This document shows, in pieces, positions 40,043 to 49,667 of a DNA stretch of 64,000 nucleotides. Numbering within the stretch: position 1 is the stretch's first letter; each line of letters starts with the position of its first letter. The DNA lies in NCBI RefSeq assembly GCF_028473605.1, contig NZ_CP097267.1:2658501-2722500 (forward strand), written 5' to 3'. This stretch comes from Acidovorax sp. NCPPB 3576. Its GTDB lineage: Bacteria; Pseudomonadota; Gammaproteobacteria; Burkholderiales; Burkholderiaceae_C. Below the pieces are notes generated by a model. It was not told the DNA's origin and ran no database searches. It saw only the letters and a program-made list of their open reading frames with translations. The translations under genes were made by a program, and so were the position numbers.

Positions 40043-41422
40043 CTACTGGGGCGTGCCGGACACCCGCCAGATGGCATTGCCCACGTCATCGGCCACCAGC
40101 AGCCCGCCACGCGAATCCAGCGCCACACCGACGGGGCGGCCATAGGCATCGCCTTCGGGGCTGAGGAACCCGGTCAGCACGTCGATCGGCTGGCCCTTCG
40201 GCTGGCCGTTCTCGAACGGCACGAAGACCACCTTGTAGCCGCTGCGCGGCTTGCGGTTCCAGGAGCCGTGCAGGCCGACGAATGCGCCACTGGCCAATGC
40301 CTGCGGCAACCCGTTGCCGGCCGATGGCGGGCCCGAGAAGGCCAACCCCAGCGGTGCCACATGGCTGCCCAGCGCATAGTCGGGCGCAATGGCCTTGGCG
40401 ACCAGTTCCGGCTTCGGAGGCTGCACGCGCACATCCACATGCTGCCCGTAGTAGCTGTAAGGCCAGCCGTAGAACGCGCCGTCCTTCACCGAGGTGAGGT
40501 AATCGGGCACGAGGTCGCTGCCGATCTCGTCGCGTTCGTTCACCACCGTCCACAGCGCGCCGGAGCCGGGCGCCCAGCCCAGGCCGTTGGGGTTGCGCAG
40601 GCCGCTGGCGAAGATGCGGTGGGCGCCGCTGGCGCGGTCCACCTCCCAGATGGCGGCGCGGCCTTCTTCGGCCTCGATGCCGTTCTCGGCCACGTTGCTG
40701 TTGGAGCCCACCGTCACATAGAGCTTGCTGCCGTCCGGGCTGGCGATGAGGTTCTTGGTCCAGTGGTGGTTGAACGGCAGGCCGGGAAGGTCCACCACCT
40801 TGGTGGCCGGCGCCGTGATGGCGGTCTGGCCCGCGGTGTACGGAAAGCGCACCACCGCATCGGTGTTGGCCACGTAGAAATCGCCGCCCACCAGCGCCAT
40901 GCCGAACGGAGAATGCAGCCCTTGCAGGAAGACGCTGCGCGTTTCCGCGACGCCGTCGCCATCGGTGTCGCGCAGCAAGGTGATGCGGTCGGCCGACGGC
41001 GCGCCCGATCCCGCGCGACCCATGACCTTGCCCATGACCCAGTTGCGCACGTTCTTCACCAGCCCCTGGTCTTCCTTGGGCTTGGCCGGCGTGTTGCTCT
41101 CCGCGACCAGCACGTCGCCGTTGGGCAGCACGTACACCCAGCGCGGATGGTCCAGGCCCTTGGCCAGCGCGGTGACCTTCATGCCCGCCATGGGCGTAGG
41201 CTGCATGCCGTCGGGCCACCCCTTGGCGGGTGCGATGTGAACGGTGGGGATCAGGGTCTTGTGGGGCTCGGGCAGCGTGGGCGATGGGCCCACGCCGGCC
41301 TCGGGCGGCAGCCGTGCCGTGTCGCCGCAGCCGGCCAGGGCCCCGGCCAACGCGCAGCCCAGGACGGCGACAGGCCAGCGGGCGGTTGAAAACGGAGGGA
41401 GATGGGAGCGTCGCGCGTGCAT
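40043..41422 (-). CDS. Lipoprotein PQQ-dependent sugar dehydrogenase-like protein
   Basis: This 459-residue beta-propeller protein is related to soluble PQQ glucose dehydrogenase and L-sorbosone dehydrogenases. A lipobox ([11 protein letters not shown], Cys near residue 32) predicts membrane anchoring in the periplasm. Family features are [54 protein letters not shown] and [18 protein letters not shown]. It probably oxidises a sugar or sugar acid to a lactone. It lies downstream of a Bug receptor and lactonase genes on the same strand, fitting a periplasmic sugar-oxidation role. The start at 41422 gives the lipoprotein signal. Confidence 0.85.
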   Translation of the reverse strand: MHARRSHLPPFSTARWPVAVLGCALAGALAGCGDTARLPPEAGVGPSPTLPEPHKTLIPTVHIAPAKGWPDGMQPTPMAGMKVTALAKGLDHPRWVYVLPNGDVLVAESNTPAKPKEDQGLVKNVRNWVMGKVMGRAGSGAPSADRITLLRDTDGDGVAETRSVFLQGLHSPFGMALVGGDFYVANTDAVVRFPYTAGQTAITAPATKVVDLPGLPFNHHWTKNLIASPDGSKLYVTVGSNSNVAENGIEAEEGRAAIWEVDRASGAHRIFASGLRNPNGLGWAPGSGALWTVVNERDEIGSDLVPDYLTSVKDGAFYGWPYSYYGQHVDVRVQPPKPELVAKAIAPDYALGSHVAPLGLAFSGPPSAGNGLPQALASGAFVGLHGSWNRKPRSGYKVVFVPFENGQPKGQPIDVLTGFLSPEGDAYGRPVGVALDSRGGLLVADDVGNAIWRVSGTPQ

Positions 41423-41618
41423 GGGAGAACCTGCCTTCTGTGCTGTTGGGGTGCCGATCGCGGCGAATGCGCCGCGATGCGGGCCAGTGTGCCGCGCTGG
41501 CCCCACCGCCCCTGTCAGCCATGGGCGCGAACGCGCCGGACAGGTCTCCCATCCCCTGCCCGGCATGCAGTGGGCCCGGCCGCCAGGGCACCGGGCCGCG
41601 TCACGCCACAGCGCGGTG

Positions 41619-42614
41619 TCAGTCCACCTTGATGTTGGCGGCCTTGATCACCTGCGCCCACTTGGCGACTTCGGCTTTCTGGAAGGTGGCGATCTGCGCG
41701 GTCGTCATGTCGGCCGGCTCCATGCCGAAGCTCTTGAGGCGGGTCTGCATGTCGGGCTGCGCGAGGATCTTGCGGATCTCGGTGTGCAGGCGGGTCACGA
41801 TCGGCTCGGGCGTGCCGGCGGGCACGAAGATGGCCTGCCACGATTGCACGTCGAAATCAGCCAGGCCCTTCAAGCCCGACTCGGCCACGGTGGGCACGTC
41901 GGGCATCGAGCCCAGGCGCTTGGCCGAGGTGACGGCGATGGCGCGCAGCTTGCCGCTCTGGATGTGCGGCGCAGCCACCACGGTGGTGTCGAACATCATG
42001 TCCACCTGCCCGCCGATCACGTCCTGGATGGCCGGGCCGCTGCCCTTGTACGGCACATGGGTGAACTTCACGCCCGACTTGTAGGCCAGCAGTTCCAGCG
42101 CCAGATGCTGCGACGTGCCGGTGCCGGCCGAGGCCGACGACAGGCCGCCCGACTTGCTGCGGGCCGCGTCCAGCACGTCCTTCAGGGTTTTGTAGGGGCT
42201 GCTGGCCGCCACCACCAGCACCACGGGATTGGTGCCGATGAGCGTGACGGGCGCAAACGACTTCACCGGGTCGTAGCCCAGCTTCGGGTACAGGCTCACG
42301 TTGATGGCGTGCGAGCTGATGGTGCCGCCCAGCAGCGTGTAGCCATCCGGTGCCGCCCGGGCCGCGATTTCCGAGCCGACGCTGCCGCCCGCCCCGCCCT
42401 TGTTGTCCACCACCACCGTGGTGCCCAGGGCGGTGCCCAGTTGCTGGCTGATCAGCCGGCCCAGCGTGTCGGTGGTGCCGCCGGCCGCGAACGGCACGAG
42501 GTAGGTGATGGTCTTGCCGGTGGGCCAGGTGCCCTGCGCGAAGGCGGGCAGGCCGATGAAGCTGCCGGCGGCGGCCGCAGCGGCTGCGGCGGCGATGAAG
42601 GTTCTGCGTTGCAT
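41619..42614 (-). CDS. Bug/TctC-family tripartite tricarboxylate-type solute-binding protein
   Basis: This 331-residue periplasmic receptor has a signal peptide ([17 protein letters not shown], ending AFAQ). Family blocks include [34 protein letters not shown] and [20 protein letters not shown]. Bug proteins bind carboxylates for TctAB or act as sensors; no TctA/TctB genes are in the window. Because it sits 25 bp after an SMP-30 gene in the uronate/aldarate island, a sugar acid is the likely ligand. Confidence 0.92.
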   Translation of the reverse strand: MQRRTFIAAAAAAAAAGSFIGLPAFAQGTWPTGKTITYLVPFAAGGTTDTLGRLISQQLGTALGTTVVVDNKGGAGGSVGSEIAARAAPDGYTLLGGTISSHAINVSLYPKLGYDPVKSFAPVTLIGTNPVVLVVAASSPYKTLKDVLDAARSKSGGLSSASAGTGTSQHLALELLAYKSGVKFTHVPYKGSGPAIQDVIGGQVDMMFDTTVVAAPHIQSGKLRAIAVTSAKRLGSMPDVPTVAESGLKGLADFDVQSWQAIFVPAGTPEPIVTRLHTEIRKILAQPDMQTRLKSFGMEPADMTTAQIATFQKAEVAKWAQVIKAANIKVD

Positions 42615-42639
42615 GTGCGTTGTCTCCTGGTTTTGAAAA

Positions 42640-43695
42640 TCAGACCGCTCCGCGCGTTTCCACGTAGAGCGAGTAAATCGAGTGGCTGCTGGCCATGAAC
42701 AGCCGGTTTTTCTTGGGGCCGCCGAACACGAGGTTCGGGCAGCGCTCGGGCAGGCGGATGTGGCCGATGGCCTTGCCGGCCGGGTTGAACACCATGACGC
42801 CGTCCAGGTCCGCTGCGACCGAATCGGCCGCACCGGTGCTGCCCCAGCCGCACCACAGGTTGCCGTCTTCATCGACCTTGAAGCCATCCAGCGCGCCCGC
42901 CCCGCCCTCGATCAGCACGGTCGGATTGGCCAGCCCCTGGCGGGCGGTGACGTCGTAGCGCACGATCTGCCGGCGGTTATCGGCGGTGCGCGCCACGAGG
43001 TAGAGCTGCTTTTCGTCCGGGGTGAACGCCAGCCCGTTGGGAAAGCGCGCCTCCAGCACGCGGTCCAGCCGGCCGGACGGGTCGATGCGGTACAGCGCAT
43101 GCGGAAGTTCGGAGACGGCCTTGTCGCCCTCCCAGTGGCCGCCGATGCCGAACGGCGGGTCGGTGAACCAGACCGAGCCATCGCTCGGGCAGACGATGTC
43201 GTTGGGCGAGTTCAGGCGCTTGCCCTCGAAGCGGTCGGCCAGCACGGTGATGCTGCCGTCGTACTCGGTGCGGGTCACGCGGCGGGTCAGGTGCTCGCAC
43301 GCCAGCAGCCGGCCCTGGCGGTCGCGGCCCAGGCCGTTGGAGAAGTTGGAAGGCTGGCGGAACACGCCGGTCTGCCCGGTGGCCTCGTCCCAGCGCACGA
43401 TGCGGTTGTTGGGAATGTCGGAAAACAGCAGATAGCGCCCGTCGCCGAACCACACCGGGCCCTCCACCCAGCGAAAGCCGGTGACGATCTGCTCCACGCT
43501 GCTGCTGAACAGCCGGTACTTGGCGAACGACGGGTCCAGGATCTGCACCGAGGGATCGGGATAGCGCTGCTGCGGCTTGAAGTCGAACGCCTGGGCCTGC
43601 GCGAGGCCGGTGGCCGTGGCGGCCAGCGCGCCGGCCATGAAGCGGCGGCGCGATGGCGGTGTCTGGGGGGCGGCGTCGTTTGTCGCTCTTTGCAT
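42640..43695 (-). CDS. Exported SMP-30/gluconolactonase family protein
   Basis: This 351-residue six-bladed beta-propeller lactonase has a twin-arginine signal (SRRRFMAGALAATATGLAQA, residues about 15-34). Metal-site segments are FRWVEGPVWFGDGRYLLF (Glu), RLNSPNDIVC (Asn-Asp) and ALDGFKVDEDGNLWCG (Asp). It should hydrolyse aldono- or aldarolactones in the periplasm. It lies between the YbhE-type lactonase and the Bug receptor on the minus strand, 25 bp upstream of the latter. Confidence 0.88.
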   Translation of the reverse strand: MQRATNDAAPQTPPSRRRFMAGALAATATGLAQAQAFDFKPQQRYPDPSVQILDPSFAKYRLFSSSVEQIVTGFRWVEGPVWFGDGRYLLFSDIPNNRIVRWDEATGQTGVFRQPSNFSNGLGRDRQGRLLACEHLTRRVTRTEYDGSITVLADRFEGKRLNSPNDIVCPSDGSVWFTDPPFGIGGHWEGDKAVSELPHALYRIDPSGRLDRVLEARFPNGLAFTPDEKQLYLVARTADNRRQIVRYDVTARQGLANPTVLIEGGAGALDGFKVDEDGNLWCGWGSTGAADSVAADLDGVMVFNPAGKAIGHIRLPERCPNLVFGGPKKNRLFMASSHSIYSLYVETRGAV

Positions 43696-43791
43696 GGGTC
43701 TTGTCTCCGGTCGTTTTTTTGTGAAGTGCTGCAGGCCCAAGGCCCAAGATCGCGCGGGCGGACAGTCACACGCCCGCCCGCGCATCCAACG

Positions 43792-44892
43792 TCAAGGCAG
43801 ATCGACGATCTCGACCCAGTTGGGGTTCTTGCCCGCCGCCACGCGCGTGGGCGTGCCCGGCACGCCGGTGGCCGGGTCGATGGGGTGCAGCGACACGCTG
43901 TGCGAGTCCTGCCCCGCGGCGATCAGAAAGCGCCCCGAGGAATCGACGGCAAAGCCGCGCGGCGACTTCTCGGTCGGCACCTGACCGAGCGGCTCCAGTT
44001 GCCCCGTGGCCGCATCGACGCGGAAGGTGGACAGCGTGCTCGAGGTGCGCTCGGACGCATACAGCGTCCGCCCGTCGGGCGACAGGTGCAGGTCGGCCGC
44101 CCAGGGCTTGCCGGTGAAGCCCGGCGGCAAGGTGGTGGTGCGCTGCACCTCGCGCAGCGTGCCGCGCTCGGCGTCGTAGGCCATCACGTGCAGGGCCGCA
44201 TCCAGCTCGTCCACCACGTACATGTGGCGTTGCGCCTTGTCCCAGACGAAGTGGCGCGGGCCGGCCTTTTCCGGGGCCACCGCGGTCAGCGCCGGCTCAT
44301 TGGCGGTCAGCTTGCCGGTGGTGGCGTCGAAGCGCCAGCTCGACAGATGGTCACCGCCCAGGCTGGTGGCGAACACGTAGCGGTTGGCCGCGTCGGCATG
44401 GATGGCGTGCGCGTTGGGCGCCGTGGGAATGAGCTGCTGCACCGCGCCCACCAGCCCGTCCTTGTCGATGCTGTTGACGGTGATCTTGTGGCCCGGGTAG
44501 GACGCGGCGAACAGCCAGCGGCCGGTGGCATCGGTGTCGATGTTGGCCATGCTGTCCGCCAGGGCGGCCTCGCCCTGCTTCTTCAGGCGGCCGCTGGCCG
44601 GATCGATGGCCAGCGTCACCACGCGGAATGGCTGCGAGCGCAGGGCCACGTACAGCTGGCGCTTGTTGGGCGAGACCGCCATGGGCATGGCCTGGCCGCC
44701 CACGGGCACAGTCTCCACCGGCTGGAGTTTGCCTGCGGCGCGGTCCAGCTCGTACACCGACACGTCCTGGCTGTCGGCATTCGATACATAGACCCAGGTG
44801 GCGGCCGACGCCGCACCGCTGGCCGCCATCAGCGCGGCGGCGGCCACGGGGGCCAGCGCCGCAGCGCGCAGGAAGGAAGAAGGAAGTGTCAT
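43792..44892 (-). CDS. Exported lactonase (YbhE/Pgl-type seven-bladed propeller)
   Basis: This 366-residue protein belongs to the 6-phosphogluconolactonase YbhE fold but carries a Sec signal peptide (ALAPVAAAALMAASGAASA, ending near residue 30). The substrate is therefore likely a non-phosphorylated periplasmic lactone. Repeated blades are visible, such as VYVSNADSQDVSVYELD, and LHLSPDGRTLYASERTSSTL is the most conserved block. It starts 20 bp after dctM and is probably co-transcribed with the TRAP genes. Confidence 0.85.
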   Translation of the reverse strand: MTLPSSFLRAAALAPVAAAALMAASGAASAATWVYVSNADSQDVSVYELDRAAGKLQPVETVPVGGQAMPMAVSPNKRQLYVALRSQPFRVVTLAIDPASGRLKKQGEAALADSMANIDTDATGRWLFAASYPGHKITVNSIDKDGLVGAVQQLIPTAPNAHAIHADAANRYVFATSLGGDHLSSWRFDATTGKLTANEPALTAVAPEKAGPRHFVWDKAQRHMYVVDELDAALHVMAYDAERGTLREVQRTTTLPPGFTGKPWAADLHLSPDGRTLYASERTSSTLSTFRVDAATGQLEPLGQVPTEKSPRGFAVDSSGRFLIAAGQDSHSVSLHPIDPATGVPGTPTRVAAGKNPNWVEIVDLP

Positions 44893-44912
44893 GGATTGCT
44901 CTCTTTCCGGAA

Positions 44913-46208
44913 TCACTTGACCACCATGAACATGCTGGGCAGCCAGGTCGAGAAGGCCGGCACGAAGGTCACCAGGGCCAGCGCGAAGATCAGCGCGCCA
45001 TAGAACGGCCAGATGGTGCGCATCACCGTGCCCACCGACACCCCGCCGATCGCGCAGCCCACGAACTGGGTCGTGCCCACGGGCGGCGTGTTCAGGCCCA
45101 GCGCGCAGTTGATCAGCATGACGATGCCGAACTGCACCGAGCTCATGCCGTAGTGCTGGGCGATGGGCAGGAAGATCGGCGTGCACAGCAGGATGGTGGC
45201 CGCCATGTCCAGGAACGTGCCCAGCACGAACAGGATGATGTTGATCAGCAGGAAGATCACCCACGGCGTGCTGGTCACCTGCGACAGCATCTGGCCCGTG
45301 AGTTCGGCCACGCCGTACAGGCTGATGAGGTAGCCGAAGGTGCTGGAGATGCCGATCAGCAGCAGGATCACGCCCGTGGTGCGCACCGCCTTCGAGGCCG
45401 CCTTGATGAAATGCTCCCACTTCAGCGTGCGGTACAGGAACACCGTCAGGGCCAGGGCATACAGCACGGCCACGGCCGCCGATTCGGTGGCGGTGAAGAT
45501 GCCCGAAAGGATGCCCCCCAGGATCAGCACGACGATGAACAACCCCGGCAACGCCGCGGCGAACGAGCGCCCGACGATCTGCCAGCCCGGGAACGTGCCC
45601 GCGGGATAGCCGCGCTTGACGGCCACGAAATAAGCCGCCGCCAGGTTGCTGAGGGTAAGCACCAGTGCAGGCACCAGCGCCGCCAGGATCAGCGCCGCGA
45701 TCGACACCTTGCCGCCGGCCGCCAGCGAATAGATGATGAGGTTGTGGCTGGTGGGCATGAGCGCCCCCACCAGCGCCGCGTGCGTCGTCACGTTGACGGC
45801 GTAGTCGGCGTGGTAGCCCTCTTTCTTCATCATCGGGATCATCACGGCGCCCATGGCCGACACGTCCGCCACCGGCGAGCCCGAGACGCCGCCGAACAGC
45901 GTGCAGGCCACCACGTTGGACATGCCCAGCCCGCCGCGCACATGGCCCACCAGGTTGCGCGCGAAGTTGACGATGCGGTCCGCGATGCCGCCGTACAGCA
46001 TCAGCTCGCCCGCGAAGATGAAGAACGGAATCGCCAGGAACGAGAAGATGCCCATGCCCGAGGTCATCTGCTGGAAGCCGACCTCCAGGGGCAGGCCTTC
46101 GTACAGCAGGGTGGCCAGGGCCGACAGGCCGATGGAAAACGCCACGGGCACGCCCAGCAGCAGGAACAGCGTGAACGACACGCTCAGGATCAAAAGTGGC
46201 ACGGTCAT
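44913..46208 (-). CDS. dctM: TRAP transporter large permease (DctM family)
   Basis: This 431-residue inner-membrane subunit, with about 12 predicted helices, performs sodium-coupled uptake. Typical segments are MTVPLLILSVSFTLFLLLGV at the N-terminus, GGVSGSPVADVSAMGAVMIP and LGLNTPPVGTTQFVGCA. It starts 9 bp after dctQ. With DctP and DctQ it forms one system. The surrounding uronate dehydrogenase and lactonases point to hexuronates or aldarates as substrate. Confidence 0.95.
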   Translation of the reverse strand: MTVPLLILSVSFTLFLLLGVPVAFSIGLSALATLLYEGLPLEVGFQQMTSGMGIFSFLAIPFFIFAGELMLYGGIADRIVNFARNLVGHVRGGLGMSNVVACTLFGGVSGSPVADVSAMGAVMIPMMKKEGYHADYAVNVTTHAALVGALMPTSHNLIIYSLAAGGKVSIAALILAALVPALVLTLSNLAAAYFVAVKRGYPAGTFPGWQIVGRSFAAALPGLFIVVLILGGILSGIFTATESAAVAVLYALALTVFLYRTLKWEHFIKAASKAVRTTGVILLLIGISSTFGYLISLYGVAELTGQMLSQVTSTPWVIFLLINIILFVLGTFLDMAATILLCTPIFLPIAQHYGMSSVQFGIVMLINCALGLNTPPVGTTQFVGCAIGGVSVGTVMRTIWPFYGALIFALALVTFVPAFSTWLPSMFMVVK

Positions 46209-46217
46209 GGTGTTTTC

Positions 46218-46706
46218 TCAGTCCCAGGCGGGTTCGACTTCGCGGCCCTGGGCCAGCGCGATGATGTGTTCGATCGAGAACATCACGATCAGGACGCCGG
46301 CGATCGCGGCCGGCACGTATTTCCAACCTTCGGAGATCCACAGCGTGGGCAGGCGGTAGTCCCACACCGACTGCGCGAGCGATGCGCAGCTGTAGGCCAT
46401 CACGGCGCCGAACACGAGCACCAGCGCGTGGATGAGGTATTCCATCTTCAGGCGCAGCCAGTCGGGCGCCAGCACCAGGAACGATTCGAGCCCGATGTGG
46501 CCGGCATCGCGCACGCCCACGGCGACGCCGAACATCGTGACGTAGATCACCAGCAGCAGGGCCAGGCTTTCCGCCCAGGTGGGCGTGTTGTTGAGCACAT
46601 AGCGGCCGAACACCTGCCAGCTCACGGCGCAGATCACTGCGACCAGGCCGATGATGCCCAGCCACATGCAGACGCGGGCGAGCGTGCGGCAAATTTGGGT
46701 ATACAT
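46218..46706 (-). CDS. dctQ: TRAP transporter small permease (DctQ family)
   Basis: This 162-residue protein has four membrane helices, the pattern of DctQ. Signatures are AVSWQVFGRYVLNNTPTWAE and GVAVGVRDAGHIGLESFL. It joins DctM in the membrane. It is separated from dctP by about 100 bp containing a dispersed repeat and a strong terminator, so dctQM are probably expressed at lower levels than dctP. Confidence 0.95.
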   Translation of the reverse strand: MYTQICRTLARVCMWLGIIGLVAVICAVSWQVFGRYVLNNTPTWAESLALLLVIYVTMFGVAVGVRDAGHIGLESFLVLAPDWLRLKMEYLIHALVLVFGAVMAYSCASLAQSVWDYRLPTLWISEGWKYVPAAIAGVLIVMFSIEHIIALAQGREVEPAWD

Positions 46707-46718
46707 GTTGTTATGAAG

Positions 46719-46773
46719 AAAAAGGGCCCTGGCGCAATATCCACTAGGGCACTATGCTATAAATTTAAGAGCA
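46719..46773 (-). repeat. Dispersed short repeat, copy D
   Basis: On the minus strand: TGCTCTTAAATTTATAGCA, then TGCCCTAGTGGATATTGCGC and CAGGGCC. It aligns over about 55 bp with copies B and C and lies directly after the dctP terminator. Confidence 0.7.
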
Positions 46774-46799
46774 AAAAAAGCCCACTTCAGGAAGTGGGC
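46772..46799 (-). terminator. Intra-operon terminator between dctP and dctQ
   Basis: Minus strand GCCCACTT-CCTG-AAGTGGGC (8-bp perfect stem, tetraloop) followed by TTTTTTT. It lies 11 bp after the dctP stop. It should yield excess receptor transcript over permease transcript. Confidence 0.88.
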
Positions 46800-46809
46800 A
46801 GGAGGGGGC

Positions 46810-47781
46810 TTACTGGGTGTCTTGAACGCGCTTGACCAGGTCCTTGAGCTTGGCGTCCGGAATGAACTTGTCATACACGGGCTTCATCGCGGCCTGGAAC
46901 AGGGCCTTGTCGATCTCGATGATCTCGGCACCGCCGGCCTTCACCGTCGCCAGAGACTTGATCTCGCGCTCGGCCCACTGCTTGCGCATGTAGGGCACCG
47001 ATTCCTTGGCGGCCTGGCGAATCCAGCCTTGCTCTTCGGGCGACAGGCGATCCCACGCGCGCTTGGAGAACAGCAGCATCTCGGGAGCCATGGAGTGCTC
47101 GGTCTTGGTGTAGTACTTGGCCACCTCGAACGAACGCGAGCTTTCGTAGGTGGGGTAGTTGTTCTCGGCCGCATCGATCAGGCCGGTCTTGAGGCCGGTG
47201 TACACCTCGCCCATGGGCATGGGGGTGGCGTTGGCTCCCATGGCCTCCAGCATCGACACCCACAGGTCGGATTGCTGCACGCGCACTTTCAGGCCCTTCA
47301 TGTCGGCGAAGCTGCGCACCGGCTTCTTGGCGGTGAACATCGAGCGGGCGCCGCTGTCGTAGTAGGCCAGGCCCACGAAGCCCTGCTTTTCGCAGGCCTT
47401 GAGGATTTCCTCGCCGATCGGGCCGTCCAGCACCTTGTGCAGATGCTCGACCGAGCGAAAGAGGAACGGCATCGTGGGCACCACGGTCTCGGGGCAGATG
47501 TTGTTCATCGCGCCGATGTTGATGCGCACCAGCTGCAGGGCGCCGATCTTGGCCTGCTCGATGGTGTCCTTCTCGCTGCCCAGGGCGCCGTTGTTGAACA
47601 CCTTGATGGTGTGCTTGCCGCCCGACAGGGCTTTCAGACGTTCGCCCATGAATTTGACCGCCGTCACGGTCGGGTAATCGTCGGGGTGGATGTCGGCGGA
47701 GCGCAGCTCGGTCGCTTGCGCGGCGCCGAAGCCCAGTGTGAGCGCGGCCAGGGCGGCCAGGGTGGTCTTCAGGAATTTCAT
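46810..47781 (-). CDS. dctP: TRAP transporter solute-binding protein (DctP family)
   Basis: This 323-residue periplasmic receptor has a signal peptide ([19 protein letters not shown], ending AQAT). DctP features include the substrate-carboxylate Arg region [16 protein letters not shown], then [19 protein letters not shown] and the NYPTYES segment. NNYP/ESS-type residues are common in uronate-binding TRAP receptors, which agrees with the adjacent uronate genes. It lies 73 bp after the SMP-30 lactonase and is followed by a strong terminator. Confidence 0.93.
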   Translation of the reverse strand: MKFLKTTLAALAALTLGFGAAQATELRSADIHPDDYPTVTAVKFMGERLKALSGGKHTIKVFNNGALGSEKDTIEQAKIGALQLVRINIGAMNNICPETVVPTMPFLFRSVEHLHKVLDGPIGEEILKACEKQGFVGLAYYDSGARSMFTAKKPVRSFADMKGLKVRVQQSDLWVSMLEAMGANATPMPMGEVYTGLKTGLIDAAENNYPTYESSRSFEVAKYYTKTEHSMAPEMLLFSKRAWDRLSPEEQGWIRQAAKESVPYMRKQWAEREIKSLATVKAGGAEIIEIDKALFQAAMKPVYDKFIPDAKLKDLVKRVQDTQ

Positions 47782-47854
47782 TTGTCTGCCTCGTCTCTTT
47801 TGCTGTTGGAAATACGTTTTGGGGGGAGAAATCGGTGAAAGGGCCAAGCCCCGT

Positions 47855-48793
47855 TCAGACAGGGGCGGTGAATTCTGGCTCGGGCATGCCCTGGGTTCCC
47901 GGGCGCAATGCGAAGACACCGCCGGCCAACGGCTGGTCCGACAGGTCCACGCCTGCGGGGCGGATGGAGGTGACATACAGCGTGTCGAGCTGCGGGCCGC
48001 CGAAAGCGCACATGGCGGGCTTTTTCACCGGCACGGCCAGGGAGCGGTCGAGCCGGCCGTCGGGCGTGAAGCGGTGCACCAGGCCCGCGTCGTTGCCGCA
48101 GATCCAGTAGCCGCCGTCCACGTCGATCGCTGCGCCATCAGGGCGGCCCGGCAGCGGATTCATGTCGGCGAACAGGCGCCGGCGGCTGGGTGTGCCGGTG
48201 TCGGTGTCGTAGTCGAAGGCCCAGATCGCCTGCACCTGCGGGTGCGAATCCGAAAGGTACATCGTGCGTCCATCGGGGCTGAAGGCGATGCCGTTGGGCA
48301 CGATCAACTCGCCCAGCGCGAGGTCGGTGCCCGTGCCGGCGGCCAGTTCCTGCGCACCGAACCGGTACACCTTGCCCACGCGGGCGGCGGCGCCCATGTC
48401 CTGCAGCATGGTGCCGGCGATGAACCGGCCCTGGCGATCACAGCGGCCATCGTTGAAGCGCATGCCCGCCTGGGCATGATCGGCCGTGGCCAGGCGCTGC
48501 GCCCGCAGCGGGCCGGCGGTGGCACCGCCGTCCGGCAGGTCCAGCTGGAACCAGCCGCTTTCCAGGCCCGCGAGCCAGCGGCCGGGCTGCCCGGCCCAGG
48601 GGGCGATGCAGGCGATCATCTCGGGCGCCTTCCACTGCGCCTGCTCGCCGGTCTGCGCCGACCAGCGGTGCAGCACGCCCTGGGGAATGTCGGCCCAGTA
48701 CAGCGCTTGCTCGGCCGCGCGCCACACCGGGCTCTCGCCCGTCGCGCAGCGCGCATCCAGCACCAGTTGCGCGCTGGCGTTCACGGCGGTCAT
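47855..48793 (-). CDS. Cytoplasmic SMP-30/gluconolactonase family lactonase
   Basis: This 312-residue lactonase without signal peptide has metal-binding segments [18 protein letters not shown] (Glu), [13 protein letters not shown] (Asn) and [16 protein letters not shown] (Asp). The best-fitting role is hydrolysis of the aldarolactone produced by uronate dehydrogenase. Its ATG overlaps the udh stop by 4 bp (ATGA), so product and consumer enzymes are translationally coupled. It resembles UxuL-type lactonases in context, though sequence alone does not fix the substrate. Confidence 0.9.
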   Translation of the reverse strand: MTAVNASAQLVLDARCATGESPVWRAAEQALYWADIPQGVLHRWSAQTGEQAQWKAPEMIACIAPWAGQPGRWLAGLESGWFQLDLPDGGATAGPLRAQRLATADHAQAGMRFNDGRCDRQGRFIAGTMLQDMGAAARVGKVYRFGAQELAAGTGTDLALGELIVPNGIAFSPDGRTMYLSDSHPQVQAIWAFDYDTDTGTPSRRRLFADMNPLPGRPDGAAIDVDGGYWICGNDAGLVHRFTPDGRLDRSLAVPVKKPAMCAFGGPQLDTLYVTSIRPAGVDLSDQPLAGGVFALRPGTQGMPEPEFTAPV

Positions 48794-49602
48794 CCTTCGA
48801 ACGGGCCCTGGGCCGTGAAAGCCCCGCCCTGGTAGATGGCGGCCGGATCGGTCGGCGCGGGCGCGGGCTGGGCCTCGACCTTGGCGCGGAAGGGTTCAGA
48901 GCTGTCCTTGGGGGTGAAGCCCAGATGCGCCGCGGCATGGTTGTCCCACCACATGTCGCGGTTGGCGGAAGCGCCGTACACCACGGTGTGGCCCACGTCC
49001 GGGGTGAACAGGGCCTTTTCGACCAGCTGGGTGAGGTCGTCGTAGCTCAGCCACGAACTCATCATGCGGCGGTCGCGCGGCTCGGGGAACGACGAGCCGA
49101 TGCGCAGGCTCACCGTCTCGATGCCGTAGCGGTCGAAATAGAAGCTTGCCATGTCTTCGCCGAACGACTTGGACAGGCCGTAATAGCCGTCGGGACGGCG
49201 GCGGGCGTTGGCGTCGATGCGCTCGTCCTGGCGGTAAAAGCCCGTCACATGGTTGGAGCTGGCGAACACCACGCGGCGCACGCCGTGGCGGCGGGCGCCT
49301 TCATAGATGTGGAACACGCCCTTGATGTTGGCTTCCAGAATCTGCTCGAAGGGCCGCTCGACAGAGACACCGCCCAGATGCACGATCGCATCGCAGCCGG
49401 CCACCAACGCATCCACCGCGGCCTTGTCGGCCAGGTCGCAAGGCACCACCTCTTCATCAAGGCCGCGCGAGGGGGCCAGCGTGGAAATGTCGGACAACCG
49501 CAAAACGTCGGCATACGGGCGCAATCTTTCGCGCAGCACCTGGCCCAGGCCGCCTGCGGCGCCGGTCAAAAGAAGACGGGGTAAACGGGACGGCTGGCTC
49601 AT
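48790..49602 (-). CDS. udh: Uronate dehydrogenase (NAD-dependent)
   Basis: This 270-residue short-chain/epimerase-type enzyme oxidises glucuronate or galacturonate to the aldarolactone with NAD. The NAD motif is LLTGAAGGLGQVLRE, the catalytic pair is YYGLSKSFGED (Tyr, Lys) with a Ser in VFASSNHVTGFY, and SSFPEPRDRRMMSSWLS is strongly typical of Udh. The start at 49602 follows GAGGAG. Nine codons of open frame further upstream reach the regulator's operator and were not used. It heads the minus-strand operon. Confidence 0.93.
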   Translation of the reverse strand: MSQPSRLPRLLLTGAAGGLGQVLRERLRPYADVLRLSDISTLAPSRGLDEEVVPCDLADKAAVDALVAGCDAIVHLGGVSVERPFEQILEANIKGVFHIYEGARRHGVRRVVFASSNHVTGFYRQDERIDANARRRPDGYYGLSKSFGEDMASFYFDRYGIETVSLRIGSSFPEPRDRRMMSSWLSYDDLTQLVEKALFTPDVGHTVVYGASANRDMWWDNHAAAHLGFTPKDSSEPFRAKVEAQPAPAPTDPAAIYQGGAFTAQGPFEG

Positions 49603-49624
49603 GAAGCTCCTCTGGCTAGTATTT

Positions 49625-49644
49625 GTCATATGTTGTCATACAAC
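49625..49644. promoter_or_regulatory. Putative GntR operator between udh and gntR
   Basis: The 20-bp segment GTCATA-N8-ATACAAC has the core TTGTCATACAA at 49633-49643, an inverted TTGTA-type palindrome typical of FadR/GntR regulators. Fifteen of 20 positions match the reverse complement of the site at 50587-50606. It can serve both udh (minus) and gntR (plus). Confidence 0.6.
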
Positions 49645-49667
49645 GCTCAGCGATTATCATCACCCCC

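Noticed and set aside
44628..46835. Plus-strand open frame of 735 codons
   Set aside because: It is antisense to the YbhE-type lactonase and the dctM/dctQ genes and is rich in His/Arg/Gln low complexity.
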